64,000 nucleotides of DNA, taken from NCBI RefSeq assembly GCF_000143415.4, contig NW_003314278.1, positions 1,025,694-1,089,693 of the forward strand, written 5' to 3'. Positions 54,791 to 64,000 of the stretch are shown here, piece by piece. Position 1 is the first letter of the stretch; each line of letters starts with the position of its first letter. The notes beneath the pieces were generated by a model. It was not told where the DNA came from. It worked only from the letters and a program-made list of their open reading frames with translations, and did no database searches. Origin of the DNA: Selaginella moellendorffii (Eukaryota > Streptophyta > Lycopodiopsida > Selaginellales > Selaginellaceae). A program made the translations under genes and the position numbers.

Positions 54791-54841
54791 GGGGATGGAG
54801 ATCAAGGGTATGGTAGAAGACCTCAATGTTTTGAGTGCTAA

Positions 54842-55061
54842 TGTTGGGGATAAATTACAACAAAGTGTGGCAGCTTTGACCACGTGGTCAAGGTCGGTCA
54901 AAGGGAGCCTCAAGGGTTTATGAAGGTAAGGAATTTAAGACTGATGGTGCAGAGCAGCTTTTGAGGTAGTTTCACAGTGGTTGGGTAGTTATGAACCTCA
55001 AGAGGAGCATAGTCTAGTCTAGGAAAGCTAGATTGTTGATTTTTTGTGCTAAGTTATAACA
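54842..55061 (+). repeat. Element F 5' LTR
   Basis: 220 bp, TGTTGGGG...TAACA, similar to 58,995-59,195. It contains the 16-base palindrome TTGACCACGTGGTCAA at 54,876-54,891. It is followed after one base by a primer-binding-like TGGTATTAAAAG (55,063-55,074). Confidence 0.85.
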
Positions 55062-55169
55062 TTGGTATTAAAAGTGTTAATTGTGATGGCCAATTAAGCT
55101 GAATGCTGGAATCTTATTGTCAATAGTGGTGCTGATGATGGTGCTAATAGAGTTGTGGAGGTTTAGACC

Positions 55170-56020
55170 ATGGAAGATGTGGTTCATAAGTTGCAAGCCT
55201 TTAATAAAAATCAACAAGAGATGCAAAACAAGATATATGGCATGATGGGTACCTTGTGTGAGTATGTTAAGGCACTTAAGGTTGGTCGTGGTGGCACTCC
55301 AAGTAAACCTTCCTTGGTGGATCGACTCAAGATTCTAACCTTTTTCGGTGATGGTGGTGTGGATGAGTGTCTAGCTTGGTTAGTTAATATGGAGAAGTTT
55401 TTGGCTACTAAAGGAATTCCGGATGCAAAGGCTTTAGTGGTTATTTCAATGGTTTTGTGTGATGCAGGTCTTCAGTGGTGGAATTAGCTTGAGGAGTCTT
55501 GTGTTACAGATAAGAAACCACTAGTGTCTACAATGGATGAGTTTGAGGCTGTTTTCCATTTATATTTTGCTCACACTGAACTTTAACATTTTCAACAAGG
55601 GAAAATGAAGCTTGGGGACTATATTAAGAAGCTAACTCGCTTGATTAGCCATGTTCTAATGAAGGATTCAAATCAAAACAAGTCCTACTTCATTGATGGC
55701 CTTTATAGTGAGAGCATGCAGCAACACTTGCGTCATTCTCAGCCTACAAAGAGTTGGGAGGAGCTCTTTGATGCTGCTTGTCAATTTGACAATGACAAGT
55801 ATAAGTCTCACAAGCGTTCGAGGAGTCCTTATGTTGAGAATTGTCGTGATGATCATTGTGGACACAAGGATGGGAATAAACATCACAAGCTGAAGTCTAT
55901 GGTGGCTACTTCGGGTACATAGGGGTCAAAGAAGCAGAAATTCTTTGTGAAGAATTATAGACAAGGTTATCATCATTGCGGCAAGCTGGGATATTACAAG
56001 GCTGATTGTCCGCAGTGAAA
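55170..56020 (+). pseudogene. Element F gag
   Basis: MEDVVHKLQAFNKNQQEMQN starts a coiled region. DRLKILTFFGDGGVDECLAW and VISMVLCDAGLQWWN are gag core. After stops, KLGDYIKKLTRLISHV and SYFIDGLYSESMQQHLRHSQ follow. A zinc knuckle remnant, YHHCGKLGYYKADCP, has lost the first Cys and the His (both now Tyr). Stops near 55,485, 55,585 and 55,920 disable it. Confidence 0.8.
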
Positions 56021-56189
56021 AGCAAATAACATGGCAACAAGAATGGCCAATCTTCTATTAACGGTAAGTCAGATATTAAGAAGTTGTAAACTTTGTAGCG
56101 TAAAGATGACAGGGACGACCATTCCGGTTGGAGGATAAAGCTTTCGATTGTTGCTCGTCAACTTAACTATGTGTGGAACAAGATGAAGG

Positions 56190-56580
56190 TCGAAGACACT
56201 CATGCATCAGCTTTAATGCTGGAGGGCGTGTTCTGTGGCAGTCTAGTGTAGATTTTACTGGACAGTGGGAGTGATGACAACTTTGTTTCCATAAAGTTTG
56301 TTGAGAAACATGGCCTAGTGACACGAGAAGTTCTTCCATATATGGTAGAAAGTGCAGCTACCTTTACTCGGCATTTGGATACTTGTGTAGAAAGGCTGAA
56401 AGTGTTGGTTGGCAAAACCATACTTGTGGAGACTTTTTATCTCATGGATCTTTATTGTGTGAATCTCATTCTTGGGATGTCATAGTTGGTGAAGGTGGAT
56501 CCGGAGATAAAGTGGAGTATTAAGTGTGTCTCATTGGAGTACAGTAGCATTAAAGATGTGTGGTTTGAAGAGGGAGTTTA
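56190..56580 (+). pseudogene. Element F protease
   Basis: ILLDSGSDDNFVSIKFVEKH holds a D-S-G-S active site, followed by VLVGKTILVETFYLMDLYCV. A TAG lies just before the active site and another after LILGMS. Confidence 0.75.
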
Positions 56581-56593
56581 ACCTCTAATTGTT

Positions 56594-57600
56594 ATGCTCT
56601 CTATTACATCTTTGAAACGGGCTTATCGTAATGGAAAAACACTTTTGAGTTATTTGCTGTTTGTTCATGACTTAGGGGACCAAGCCACATGTGGAGGAGA
56701 GGCAATAGTGCGGACTATACTTGAAGAGTTCTCTGATGTTTTTCCCTCTAAACTTCCTTATGGATTGCCTTCATTACGAGGTGTGGAGCATAGGATTACG
56801 TTGGAGCTAGGGACACAGCCAATTTACCAGCGTCCATTTCAGCAAGAATATGGAAGAGCATAAAGCGCATTTGTGCAAGGTTCTTTTGTTACTCCATAAC
56901 AACAAACTTTATGTGAAGAAGAACAAATATGAATTTGCAAAGTCGGAGGTGGAATATTTAGGCTATATTATGACATCCAAGGGTGTTAAGACGGATCCAA
57001 AGAAGGTGGCTGTGGTGGAAAACTAACTTACACCAACTTCAGTGGCTGAGTTATGCAATTTCCTTAGTATAGCTAGTTACTACCAACATCTTCAACATAA
57101 GTTTGCAGAGGTGGCTATTCCTTTAACACAATTGTTGCACAAGAACATGCTATTCGAGTGGAACCACATGAGGATAGTTTTGTGGCATTGAAACGGTTAT
57201 TGAGCGAGCCTCCAGTGCTTCACATTGCTAATCTATCAAAACCTTATGAAATGATATATAATGTGAGTGGTTATGCACTGGGAGGAGTTCTTATGCAAAA
57301 GGGACAGCATATTGCATATGAGAGTCGAATTTTGAATCCCGTGGAGCAACGCTATTCCACATATGAGCAAGAGTTACTCTTCATTGTTCATACTTTACAG
57401 ACGTGGCAACACTATCTTTATGGTGCAGTATTCACAGTGTTGACGGATCACAAACCCTTTGTATATCTTTTCACACAGAAGGAATAAAACACTAGGCAAG
57501 CTCGTTGGATGGTCAAACTTATAGAATTTGGGGAGTTTATTATTGAGCATCGTTTGGGAAAATCAAATGTGGTGGCAAATGCTTTATCTCATGTTTGCCA
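56594..57600 (+). pseudogene. Element F RT (palm deleted) and RNase H
   Basis: The pre-RT block SDVFPSKLPYGLPSLRGVEH and TQPIYQRPF is joined directly to the RT thumb: HNNKLYVKKNKYEFA and VEYLGYIMTSKGVK. The fingers and palm, including YxDD, are deleted at about 56,850. RNase H follows (MIYNVSGYALGGVLMQKG, YSTYEQELLFIVHTLQTW, VLTDHKPFVYLF). Its first catalytic Asp is Asn (YNVS for the usual DxS). The copy is dead on both counts. Confidence 0.8.
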
Positions 57601-57799
57601 TGTGATGGCATTATAAACATAGTTTTGTCATCATTTGAGTAAGGTGGTTAGTGAGTTTGGGCAGTTGGTTGAGCATGCTCAGACTCAGAATGCTAAGGTG
57701 GTTTTGTTGCAAGCTCAGATGGAAGCACCTTTCTCATTAGTGGATGGGATTCTTTACTACAATGGCCATGTGTATTTGCCATGGGTGGATACATTAATT

Positions 57800-58935
57800 A
57801 CTTAGGTTTTATTCTACTATCATGATCATCCAAAGGTTAGTCATTTTGGGGGCAAGAAGACATATGAGTTGATTAAGCACAATTTCTATTGGAGGAATAT
57901 GAAAGTTGATATCCTTGAGTACTATAAGTCATGTGAGCTTTGTCAGCAGATAAAGGTGCTACAGGAGAAGTTGGGGGGACTTTTGCAACCTTTACCTATT
58001 TCTCAGAGCCGTTGGTGTAGTATTTCTATAGACTTCATCACTTATTTGCCACGAACACAGAGGCAAAAGGAGCAAATATGGGTCATAGTGGATCGTTTGA
58101 CGAAATATGTGTGGTTGTTGGTTCTTCGGAAGAGTGTCACTGCCTTAGACTTGGTTGTAGTCTACTTAGAAAAGGTTTTTCCTGATTTTAGTTTATTGGA
58201 GGATATCGTTAACAATCAAGATTCAAAGTTCACTAGTAGATTTTGAAAAAGCTTTGCAAAGGCTATACAAGTGACTTTGAAACTCTCAAGTGGAGATCAT
58301 CTTTAGACAGATGGGCAAATCAAGCATGTGAATCAGGTGGTGGAGGATATATTACGCTATAGCATTAGTTAAAGGCAAGGACAATGGGATCTATATCTTT
58401 CATTAGTGCAATTTGCCTATAACAATAGCCAACATAGTGGAACCAAGTTAAGTCCTTACTTTACCATGTTTGGAAGGCATCCTCAAACAGCGGTGGAGTT
58501 GGAATTAGAATGTTCAAGGAAAACATGATTCAAAGGTGATTGATTTGGCCATAGAACTTGATGAGATTCTGGTGGCGTGCAAATGGAATTTGCAAGCAAC
58601 CCAAGATAAAACGGAGAAGTTTGTTAATGAGTATTGCCAATTCCAGAAATATAAAGTGAGTGATCTCGTCTTTGTATGAGTGATTTTTCCGTCAAGTGAG
58701 TAATGGAACACTTTAATGCCTTTGCGGAATGGGAAAAGTGATAAACTTTCTCATCAGTATGCTGGTCTATATGAAATGTTGGAGTGCATCAGTAAGGTGG
58801 CTTATCGAGTGCGACTGCCAATTGGGGTGAAAATTCATTTGGTATTTTATGTTAGCCAGTTGAAAGGTATACTATTTCAGAGTGATGGGGCCTCCTTGAT
58901 ATATACAGCTGTGGAAGATGGATCAAGAGCTTGAG
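57800..58935 (+). pseudogene. Element F integrase
   Basis: HHCC region: FYYHDHPKVSHFGGKKTYEL and CELCQQIK. Core: ISIDFITYLPRTQRQKEQIW (first Asp), NNQDSKFTSRF (second Asp), then TDGQIKHVNQVVEDILRY, where the expected catalytic Glu is Lys. LVQFAYNNSQHSGTKLSPYF follows. The C-terminal part (HQYAGLYEMLECISKVAYRV) lies at 58,716-58,934. Stops occur between. Confidence 0.8.
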
Positions 58936-58994
58936 CAACATTCCCCAAAAAAGGTGATCATTGGTACAACTCATCCTTAGGACAGAGGAAGAAT

Positions 58995-59195
58995 TGTTAG
59001 GCACTAGCTTTGACCACGTGGTCAACATTAGTCCAAGGAAGGCTCAAGGGTTTATGAAGGCATGTTAGGGTAAAGAACTTTGCAGAGGACCTTTTGAGGT
59101 AGTTTAGGGGTGGTTAGGCGGTGAGGAACTTCAAAAGTAGGCGTAATCTAGTTTAGGAAGACTAGATTGTTGACTTTTCGTGCCGAGTCATAACA
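58995..59195 (+). repeat. Element F 3' LTR
   Basis: 201 bp, TGTTAGGC...TAACA, matching the 5' LTR with small deletions. TTGACCACGTGGTCAA is kept at 59,010-59,025. A 5-bp target duplication is not evident. Confidence 0.85.
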
Positions 59196-59204
59196 CAATT
59201 CTTG

Positions 59205-59400
59205 TTCATGATGTGAGGAATGTCATGGATGGGGACATAACACTGGAACTTGTGCCAAATGTCAAAAATATGCTAACAAATATTCTTATGCTCTTTTGAC
59301 ATTTATGGATAATAGGAGTTCTATTTCTTGTGCTTCTTCTCTATCACCAACAAATAACAAAAGTCCTCATATTCTCTCTCTTTCATAACATGCAATATAG
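59205..59400 (+). pseudogene. Retroelement gag zinc-knuckle fragment
   Basis: The plus strand reads CEECHGWGHNTGTCAKCQKY, a CX2CX4HX4C knuckle, then YALLTFMDNRSSISC, as after the knuckle in some plant gag proteins. The remainder to 59,585 shows nothing recognisable. Confidence 0.55.
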
Positions 59401-59587
59401 AATTAGTGGAGGATGAGTAGTTTATGTTTGTTTTTGCTGGAGTCGTAAATAGTATAAATGTGATGATCTTGGTGGACTTTGGCTTAGCAATTTCCTCTGT
59501 TCAGTGTTTAATTGTTTGAAGTTTCATTATAGCAAATCTCTTGTACTTGTGTTTACTAATCATAAGTCATCAGCATAGATATTATGT

Positions 59588-60973
59588 ATGGAAACGCTGG
59601 TTGTCTACGCACGGTGTGGGCATTTGGAGGAATTGAGAAGGATCTTTGATGCATTGCCGGCCAAGACGTCGTGGATGGAGCTCACGACCACGTATGCCGA
59701 GAGTGGGCATCCGGGCGAGGCCAAGGCAGCGTTCAATCGAATGGCGGTGCGGGACGTAGTTTCCTCCACTGCGATGGTCAAGGCGCTGGGCGATTGCGGG
59801 CGGATTGGATCGAGCAAGGCGGTGTTTGATGCGATGCCCAAGAGGAACTGCAAGACGTGGGTGACGCTGCTGCGGGGATTTGCTCGCGGTGGAGAGATTG
59901 GGCGAGTGAGAGAGGTGCTGGATCGGATGCCCAAGACAAATGTGGTAGCGTGGACGATCCTCGTGCAGGGTTTTGCGCAGCGCGGGTTTGTGGGCGATGC
60001 GAAGGCCGCGTTTGATTCCATGCCCGAGAAGAACAGCATCACTTGCGCGGTGATGCTCGTCATGTTTGCGGAGAATGGATTCGTGGAGGAGGCGGAGGAT
60101 GTCTTCCAGGAGATTGTCCACCGAAATGCGATCCTCTGGGGGGCGATGCACTGCTGCTATGCCCAAAATGGGGATTTGATTCAAGCCAAGAGTTTGTTTG
60201 ATAGGATGCCTCTGCACAGCATACTTTCGTGGACGATTATGATCAAGTCATACGCGCAAAAAGGTGATGCTGATCAAGGAAAACAATTGTTTGAAGCAAT
60301 GCCACACAGAGATCTTGTTTCATGGAACTCGATAATCACTGTTTATGCCCAGAGAGGTCGTTTCAAAGATGCTATACGAGCGTTTTCTTTGTGTTGCTTC
60401 TGGGATTCCTATTCATGGAACACAATTCTCGTGGTATACGCTTTAGATGCAAATATTTGTGAGGCAAAGAAGACGTTTGATAGAATACCAACTTGGAATT
60501 TGGTCTCCTGGAACACGATGCTAGCAGCATATGCCCAGACCGGCCATGCGTATTCTGCGATCCAGCTCTTTTGGGCGATGTTTCTTCACGGCTTTGATCC
60601 CGACAAGGCAGCGTTTGCCATCGTTTTGACGGCGTGTAGCCATCTGGGGCTCGTCAAGGAAGCAGTAAGCTACTTCACAGCAATGAGCTTTGACAATGGA
60701 TTGGACCCTTCGCAAGACCACTACACCTGCATTGTTGATGCTCTAGGACGGCTAGGGCGATTGGAAGAGGCCGATGATGTCCTGGAGAATATGCCTTTGC
60801 CAGCTGATGGAGTTGCATGGGCAATGTTTCTTACCGCATGTAAAAACCACGGGGAGACGAATCAAGGGATGCATGCTGCGGAATTTACGTGCCAGTCCAG
60901 CCTTGTGAGTGATGCATTGCTGACACGAACCACGGGAATATTCCAAGAATATTCCATGGCCTGTGGGATTTAA
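59588..60973 (+). CDS. PPR protein, inverted duplicate, both ends altered (461 codons open)
   Basis: Open from ATG 59,588. About 13 PPR motifs (ETLVVYARCGHLEELRRIFD ... LFDRMPLHSILSWTIMIKSY ... ELVSWNTMLAAYAQTGHAYS-like) end in the E-domain-like VDALGRLGRLEEADDVLENM and CKNHGETNQGMHAAE. It copies 46,440-47,755 in inverted orientation but has no internal stop. The copied block starts at GAAACGCTGG, so the original N-terminus is missing and the ATG is fortuitous. At 60,921 the 5' LTR of element G interrupts it. The last 17 codons are LTR sequence replacing the original end. PLS-type family members edit or process organelle RNA; function of this copy is doubtful. Confidence 0.8.
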   Translation: METLVVYARCGHLEELRRIFDALPAKTSWMELTTTYAESGHPGEAKAAFNRMAVRDVVSSTAMVKALGDCGRIGSSKAVFDAMPKRNCKTWVTLLRGFARGGEIGRVREVLDRMPKTNVVAWTILVQGFAQRGFVGDAKAAFDSMPEKNSITCAVMLVMFAENGFVEEAEDVFQEIVHRNAILWGAMHCCYAQNGDLIQAKSLFDRMPLHSILSWTIMIKSYAQKGDADQGKQLFEAMPHRDLVSWNSIITVYAQRGRFKDAIRAFSLCCFWDSYSWNTILVVYALDANICEAKKTFDRIPTWNLVSWNTMLAAYAQTGHAYSAIQLFWAMFLHGFDPDKAAFAIVLTACSHLGLVKEAVSYFTAMSFDNGLDPSQDHYTCIVDALGRLGRLEEADDVLENMPLPADGVAWAMFLTACKNHGETNQGMHAAEFTCQSSLVSDALLTRTTGIFQEYSMACGI

Positions 60974-61032
60974 GGCCGTAACGCCTTAAGGGTTGGGAGG
61001 TTGGCCTAGGGTTCGCTCTCTTGTTCGTTTCA
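60921..61032 (+). repeat. Element G 5' LTR (112 bp)
   Basis: TGACACGAACC...TCGTTTCA. The start is set by the point where PPR homology to the other copy ends; the end by the primer-binding site. It has TG...CA termini. It is unusually short and contains GGAATATTCCAAGAATATTC (60,935-60,954), two GAANNTTC motifs resembling a heat-shock element. Confidence 0.75.
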
Positions 61033-61033
61033 T

Positions 61034-61045
61034 TGGTATCGGAGC
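61034..61045 (+). other. Primer-binding site of element G
   Basis: TGGTATCGGAGC, the same iMet-type site as element A, one base after the LTR. Confidence 0.8.
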
Positions 61046-61062
61046 AGCATGTTCTTTTGGGG

Positions 61063-62928
61063 ATGGCGGGAGAGCAAGATATTGATCCTGATGAGGAGTA
61101 TGGCATTAGTGATGATAGCCATGACGATGCGGAAGAGACTCTTGATGATGTTGTTCTGTGGCAAGGACGCCAGATTTCTGCGGTTCAGAACGACATAAAG
61201 GAGGTTAAGGATTCTGTCAATTTAATTAAGGATTTCTTGCTTCGCATGGACCCTCAAGGATTGAATCGATCTCATGTCCGTGATTACCATTGGTACGTCA
61301 AGCATGCCAAGGATTATGGTATTATGGAATGGAAATCATCACCAGATGTTTGTGATAGTCAAGAGGTTGATTCTTGGTTGGAATTGTGGGAAAGTTGTTG
61401 GTCTCACAAACCTTATGAGGATAAGGTGAAGATAGATTTCTTTGTGACGAAGCTTACGGGCCATGCTTCTTTGTGGTGGAAGAACTACATCAAAGCTAAT
61501 CCAAAGCCGACTTCTTGGACTGATTTGACAAAGGTTTTCCGCGCTTCGTTTGTCAAGAAGTTTGAAGAGGTTGATCTCGTGAATCAATTGTTAGAGATCC
61601 GTCAGGGGACTTTGTCTTTGGATGTGTATGCTCGCAAGTTCCGTGATCTTTGCCTTAGTCTCACGGGCACTTACAATGAGCTACTAAAGGTGCAATGTTT
61701 TATCAAAGGATTGAGCTCGGTGGATGTGCAACAGAAGGTCAAGAAGGATTTTCCAGCAACATTGACTGATGCTATCACTAAGGCTCCAATCTTTTCGCCC
61801 AAACCGTCGGTCAACTCGGTCAACGCTGGTCAAAAGGATGGTCTCCGGGGTGGTCAACGTGATGACCAACCCACCAATACTTCATTTTCAGGGAAGAAAC
61901 GGCCATTGCTTCGTCGTAGCTCGAAGAGTGGAGATGGCAATGAGGCAAAAAGACATCGGTTAGACCAACGAGAGAAGGACAAGGTGGAGGGCAATTGTTT
62001 TCGTTGTCACAAGGCTGGACATCATGGCAAGGATTGTCCTCTTGTGAAGGGATCAAAGAATGCTAAGGTGAATGTGGTGGAATCCATTGTGGATACAGCT
62101 CAGGCATCTACTGTGGTGGCTCTTCCACACCCTGTGGCAAAAGTTCAAGAATCTAAGTCTCGAGTTCATATCAACTCTATAGAGATTAATGGTTCTATGC
62201 GCAATCAACTTGTGAAGGCCAAGGGGGACATTCAAGGACATGCTGTTAGTATTCTTTTCGATCCAGGTGCTACACACAACTTTTTGAGCTCTAAGGTGGT
62301 GAAGAAACTTGGTTTGCCTGTGGAAAAAAGTTCAGTAATCTATGAGGTGGTTATGGCAAATGGACATAGCACTCGTGTTTACGGTGAATGGGCTCCGAGT
62401 GTTCCTTTGACGGTTCAAGGGATTCTCGACCATCCTTTGTTTCAGGTTATGGATCTTGGTCGCACAGACGTTATTCTTGGGAAGGAATGGTTTTATGACA
62501 GGAAGCCAGGGATTGATTGGGAGCGTAATGTTCTGCGTATCGAAGTTGGTGTCACTATAAAAGAGATTGTCGGGACAGACAATAGTGATACTCCATTGAT
62601 TAACGCTTTGGAGTTGGTGACATGCATGCATGAGATAGCTAATTCTTTTGTGGTGTACCCGTTTTTTTCTAATATGATCATGTCTAATTTGGAGTACGTT
62701 CGTGGGCATGAGGCACAGGTGGATTCCATTCAGGAGGAGTTCCGTGACGTATTTCCGGATGAGTTACTTGATGGTTTGCCTCTAGAACGTGGAATTCAGC
62801 ATGAGATTGATTTGGTTCCTGGAGCTACTCCTTTTCAGCGACAACCGACTCGTACTAGTTCTGCTGAAGATGAAAAGATTAATAGGCAGCTTGCTGAAAT
62901 ACCTTCGGAAAGGGTGGTTACGGATTAG
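61063..62928 (+). CDS. Element G gag-protease frame
   Basis: Start ATG 61,063 (MAGEQDIDPDEEYG), 18 bases after the primer-binding site. The gag core has SWLELWESCWSHKPYEDKVK, FFVTKLTGHASLWWKNYIKA and TLSLDVYARKFRDLCLSLTG. The zinc knuckle is CFRCHKAGHHGKDC. The protease active site reads ILFDPGATHNFLSSKVV, with Pro where Ser or Thr is usual (D-P-G). The pre-RT block PDELLDGLPLERGIQHEIDL follows. The frame is lost near 62,895 by a one-base shift, and RT continues in the next frame. Otherwise it is open throughout, the best kept retroelement in the window. Confidence 0.85.
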   Translation: MAGEQDIDPDEEYGISDDSHDDAEETLDDVVLWQGRQISAVQNDIKEVKDSVNLIKDFLLRMDPQGLNRSHVRDYHWYVKHAKDYGIMEWKSSPDVCDSQEVDSWLELWESCWSHKPYEDKVKIDFFVTKLTGHASLWWKNYIKANPKPTSWTDLTKVFRASFVKKFEEVDLVNQLLEIRQGTLSLDVYARKFRDLCLSLTGTYNELLKVQCFIKGLSSVDVQQKVKKDFPATLTDAITKAPIFSPKPSVNSVNAGQKDGLRGGQRDDQPTNTSFSGKKRPLLRRSSKSGDGNEAKRHRLDQREKDKVEGNCFRCHKAGHHGKDCPLVKGSKNAKVNVVESIVDTAQASTVVALPHPVAKVQESKSRVHINSIEINGSMRNQLVKAKGDIQGHAVSILFDPGATHNFLSSKVVKKLGLPVEKSSVIYEVVMANGHSTRVYGEWAPSVPLTVQGILDHPLFQVMDLGRTDVILGKEWFYDRKPGIDWERNVLRIEVGVTIKEIVGTDNSDTPLINALELVTCMHEIANSFVVYPFFSNMIMSNLEYVRGHEAQVDSIQEEFRDVFPDELLDGLPLERGIQHEIDLVPGATPFQRQPTRTSSAEDEKINRQLAEIPSERVVTD

Positions 62929-63994
62929 CAAGTCTCCTTGGGCTGCTCTAGTGGTGATGGTCAAAAAGAAAGATGGTACATGGCGTCTTTGCATGAACTA
63001 CAAGGGATTAAATGATAGGACAGTGAAGAATATGTTCCTGATCCCTCGTATCGATGATTTGCTTGATCGTCTTCGTGGAGCTCGATATTTTTCGAAGATT
63101 GATTTGAGGCAAGGATATCATCAGATTTGTGTCAAGCCAGAGGATGTTCCGAAAACTGTATTTCGGACAAGGACAGGTCACTACGAGTTTTTAGTGATGC
63201 CGTTTGGTTTGACAAATGCTCCTGCAACTTTTCAGAGATTGATGAATCATGTTCTACAACCTTACTTAGGAAAGTTTGCAATTGATTATTTTGATGATAT
63301 CTTAGTATTCAGCTCTTCCATGGAGGAACATGAGATGCATGTGCGAAGTGTTTTACAACTTTTGAGGGACAACAAGCTCTACTCGAAGTTATCCAAGTGC
63401 GAGTTTTTTTTAGAGGAGATTGGATATCTCGGGCATTTGATTTCAGTACATGGAGTGAGAGCTGATCCCGCAAAGATTCAGGCCGTGGTTGATTGGCCTA
63501 TACCTTCCACAGTGCATGATCTCCGTAGTTTCCTTGGTATGGCTGGAGTTTTTCGACGATTTGTGAAGGACTTTTCAGGGATAACAGCCCCTTTAACTGA
63601 TCTTCTCCAGAATACGTCGAAACATGCTACTATTCATGGTTGGGATGAGAAGTGTGAAGTGGCATTTCAACGTTTGAAGCAATGTTGTATCTCTGCTCCG
63701 GTGTTGAAGATTTTTGATCCTGAAAAGCCTCTTGTGGTCGAGACAGATGCAAGTGACATTGCTATTGGAGCTATTTTGCTTCAAGTTGGGCATCCTCTTG
63801 CGTACATGAGCCATAAGTTTGATGCCACACAGCGGAATTGGCCTACTCGAGACAAGGAGTTGTATGCTGTGATTGCTGCTGTGAAGGAATGGCGACATTA
63901 TCTCTATGGATCGGACTTCCATGTGGATTCAAACCATCAATCTCTCCAATATTTCAGTCGACAAAAGGATCTTCGAGGCCGCCTTGCTCGTTAG
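62890..63994 (+). CDS. Element G reverse transcriptase and RNase H
   Basis: In the shifted frame: RISKSPWAALVVMVKKKDGT, RYFSKIDLRQGYHQICVKPE (motif A Asp), YEFLVMPFGLTNAPATFQRL and FAIDYFDDILVFSSS (YxDD). RNase H: PLVVETDASDIAIGAILLQV, RNWPTRDKELYAVIAAVKEW and HVDSNHQSLQYF. Open until TAG at 63,992, where RLAR is normally followed by Trp (TGG). The element continues past the window edge, so integrase and 3' LTR are not seen. Confidence 0.9.
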
Positions 63995-64000
63995 CAAGAG

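Overview
The window reads as nuclear DNA of a land plant, and a lycophyte such as Selaginella is my best guess. The reasons are PLS-type pentatricopeptide repeat (PPR) genes, plant-type SEC16 and GH29 alpha-L-fucosidase sequence, very short GT-AG introns (38-61 bp), and dense nested Ty3/gypsy elements. The species is inference; no rRNA or tRNA gene was seen.

Layout. 0-9.2 kb: three decayed Ty3/gypsy elements on the minus strand (A, B, C). C is Tat-like and has an RNase H domain upstream of the reverse transcriptase (RT). 9.2-14 kb: noncoding, with direct repeats, a 27-base G tract and a relic of a protein that is intact near 27.6 kb. 14.0-14.6 kb: pseudogene copy of SEC16 exons. 14.7-34.7 kb: a chromovirus-type gypsy element (D, minus strand) split inside its RT by a 12.8-kb DNA element (18,587-31,366) with perfect 22-bp terminal inverted repeats (TIRs). 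34.7-41.2 kb: LTR remnants and AT-rich DNA. 41.2-45.0 kb: decayed PIF/Harbinger element. 46.4-54.8 kb: a low-copy island holding a PPR pseudogene, a 5'-truncated SEC16 gene, a second PPR gene, a fucosidase pseudogene, a second Harbinger-type transposase and an RRP5 fragment. 54.8-59.2 kb: gypsy element F. 59.6-60.9 kb: inverted copy of the first PPR gene, interrupted by the 5' LTR of gypsy element G, which runs off the window.

The most unusual object is the 12.8-kb TIR element. It carries two divergent transcription units. The rightward one encodes a small protein and a 717-residue DDE-type transposase candidate (DUF7869-like by recollection). That frame ends at a canonical -1 slippery heptamer, followed by an overlapping C-terminal frame. 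The leftward unit has at least ten exons and encodes a mosaic of a ParB-like domain, a degenerate DNA-methylase-like fold, an acidic tract and an FCP1/NIF-like HAD domain. About 27 copies of one 22-bp imperfect palindrome are scattered through the element: in introns, in coding exons and between genes. I saw none in the flanking retroelements. A ParB-like protein sharing an element with many palindromes suggests, but does not show, a protein-site system comparable to ParB-parS.

Most other genes here are broken. Many stops in the retroelements fit C-to-T decay, as expected of methylated, silenced DNA.
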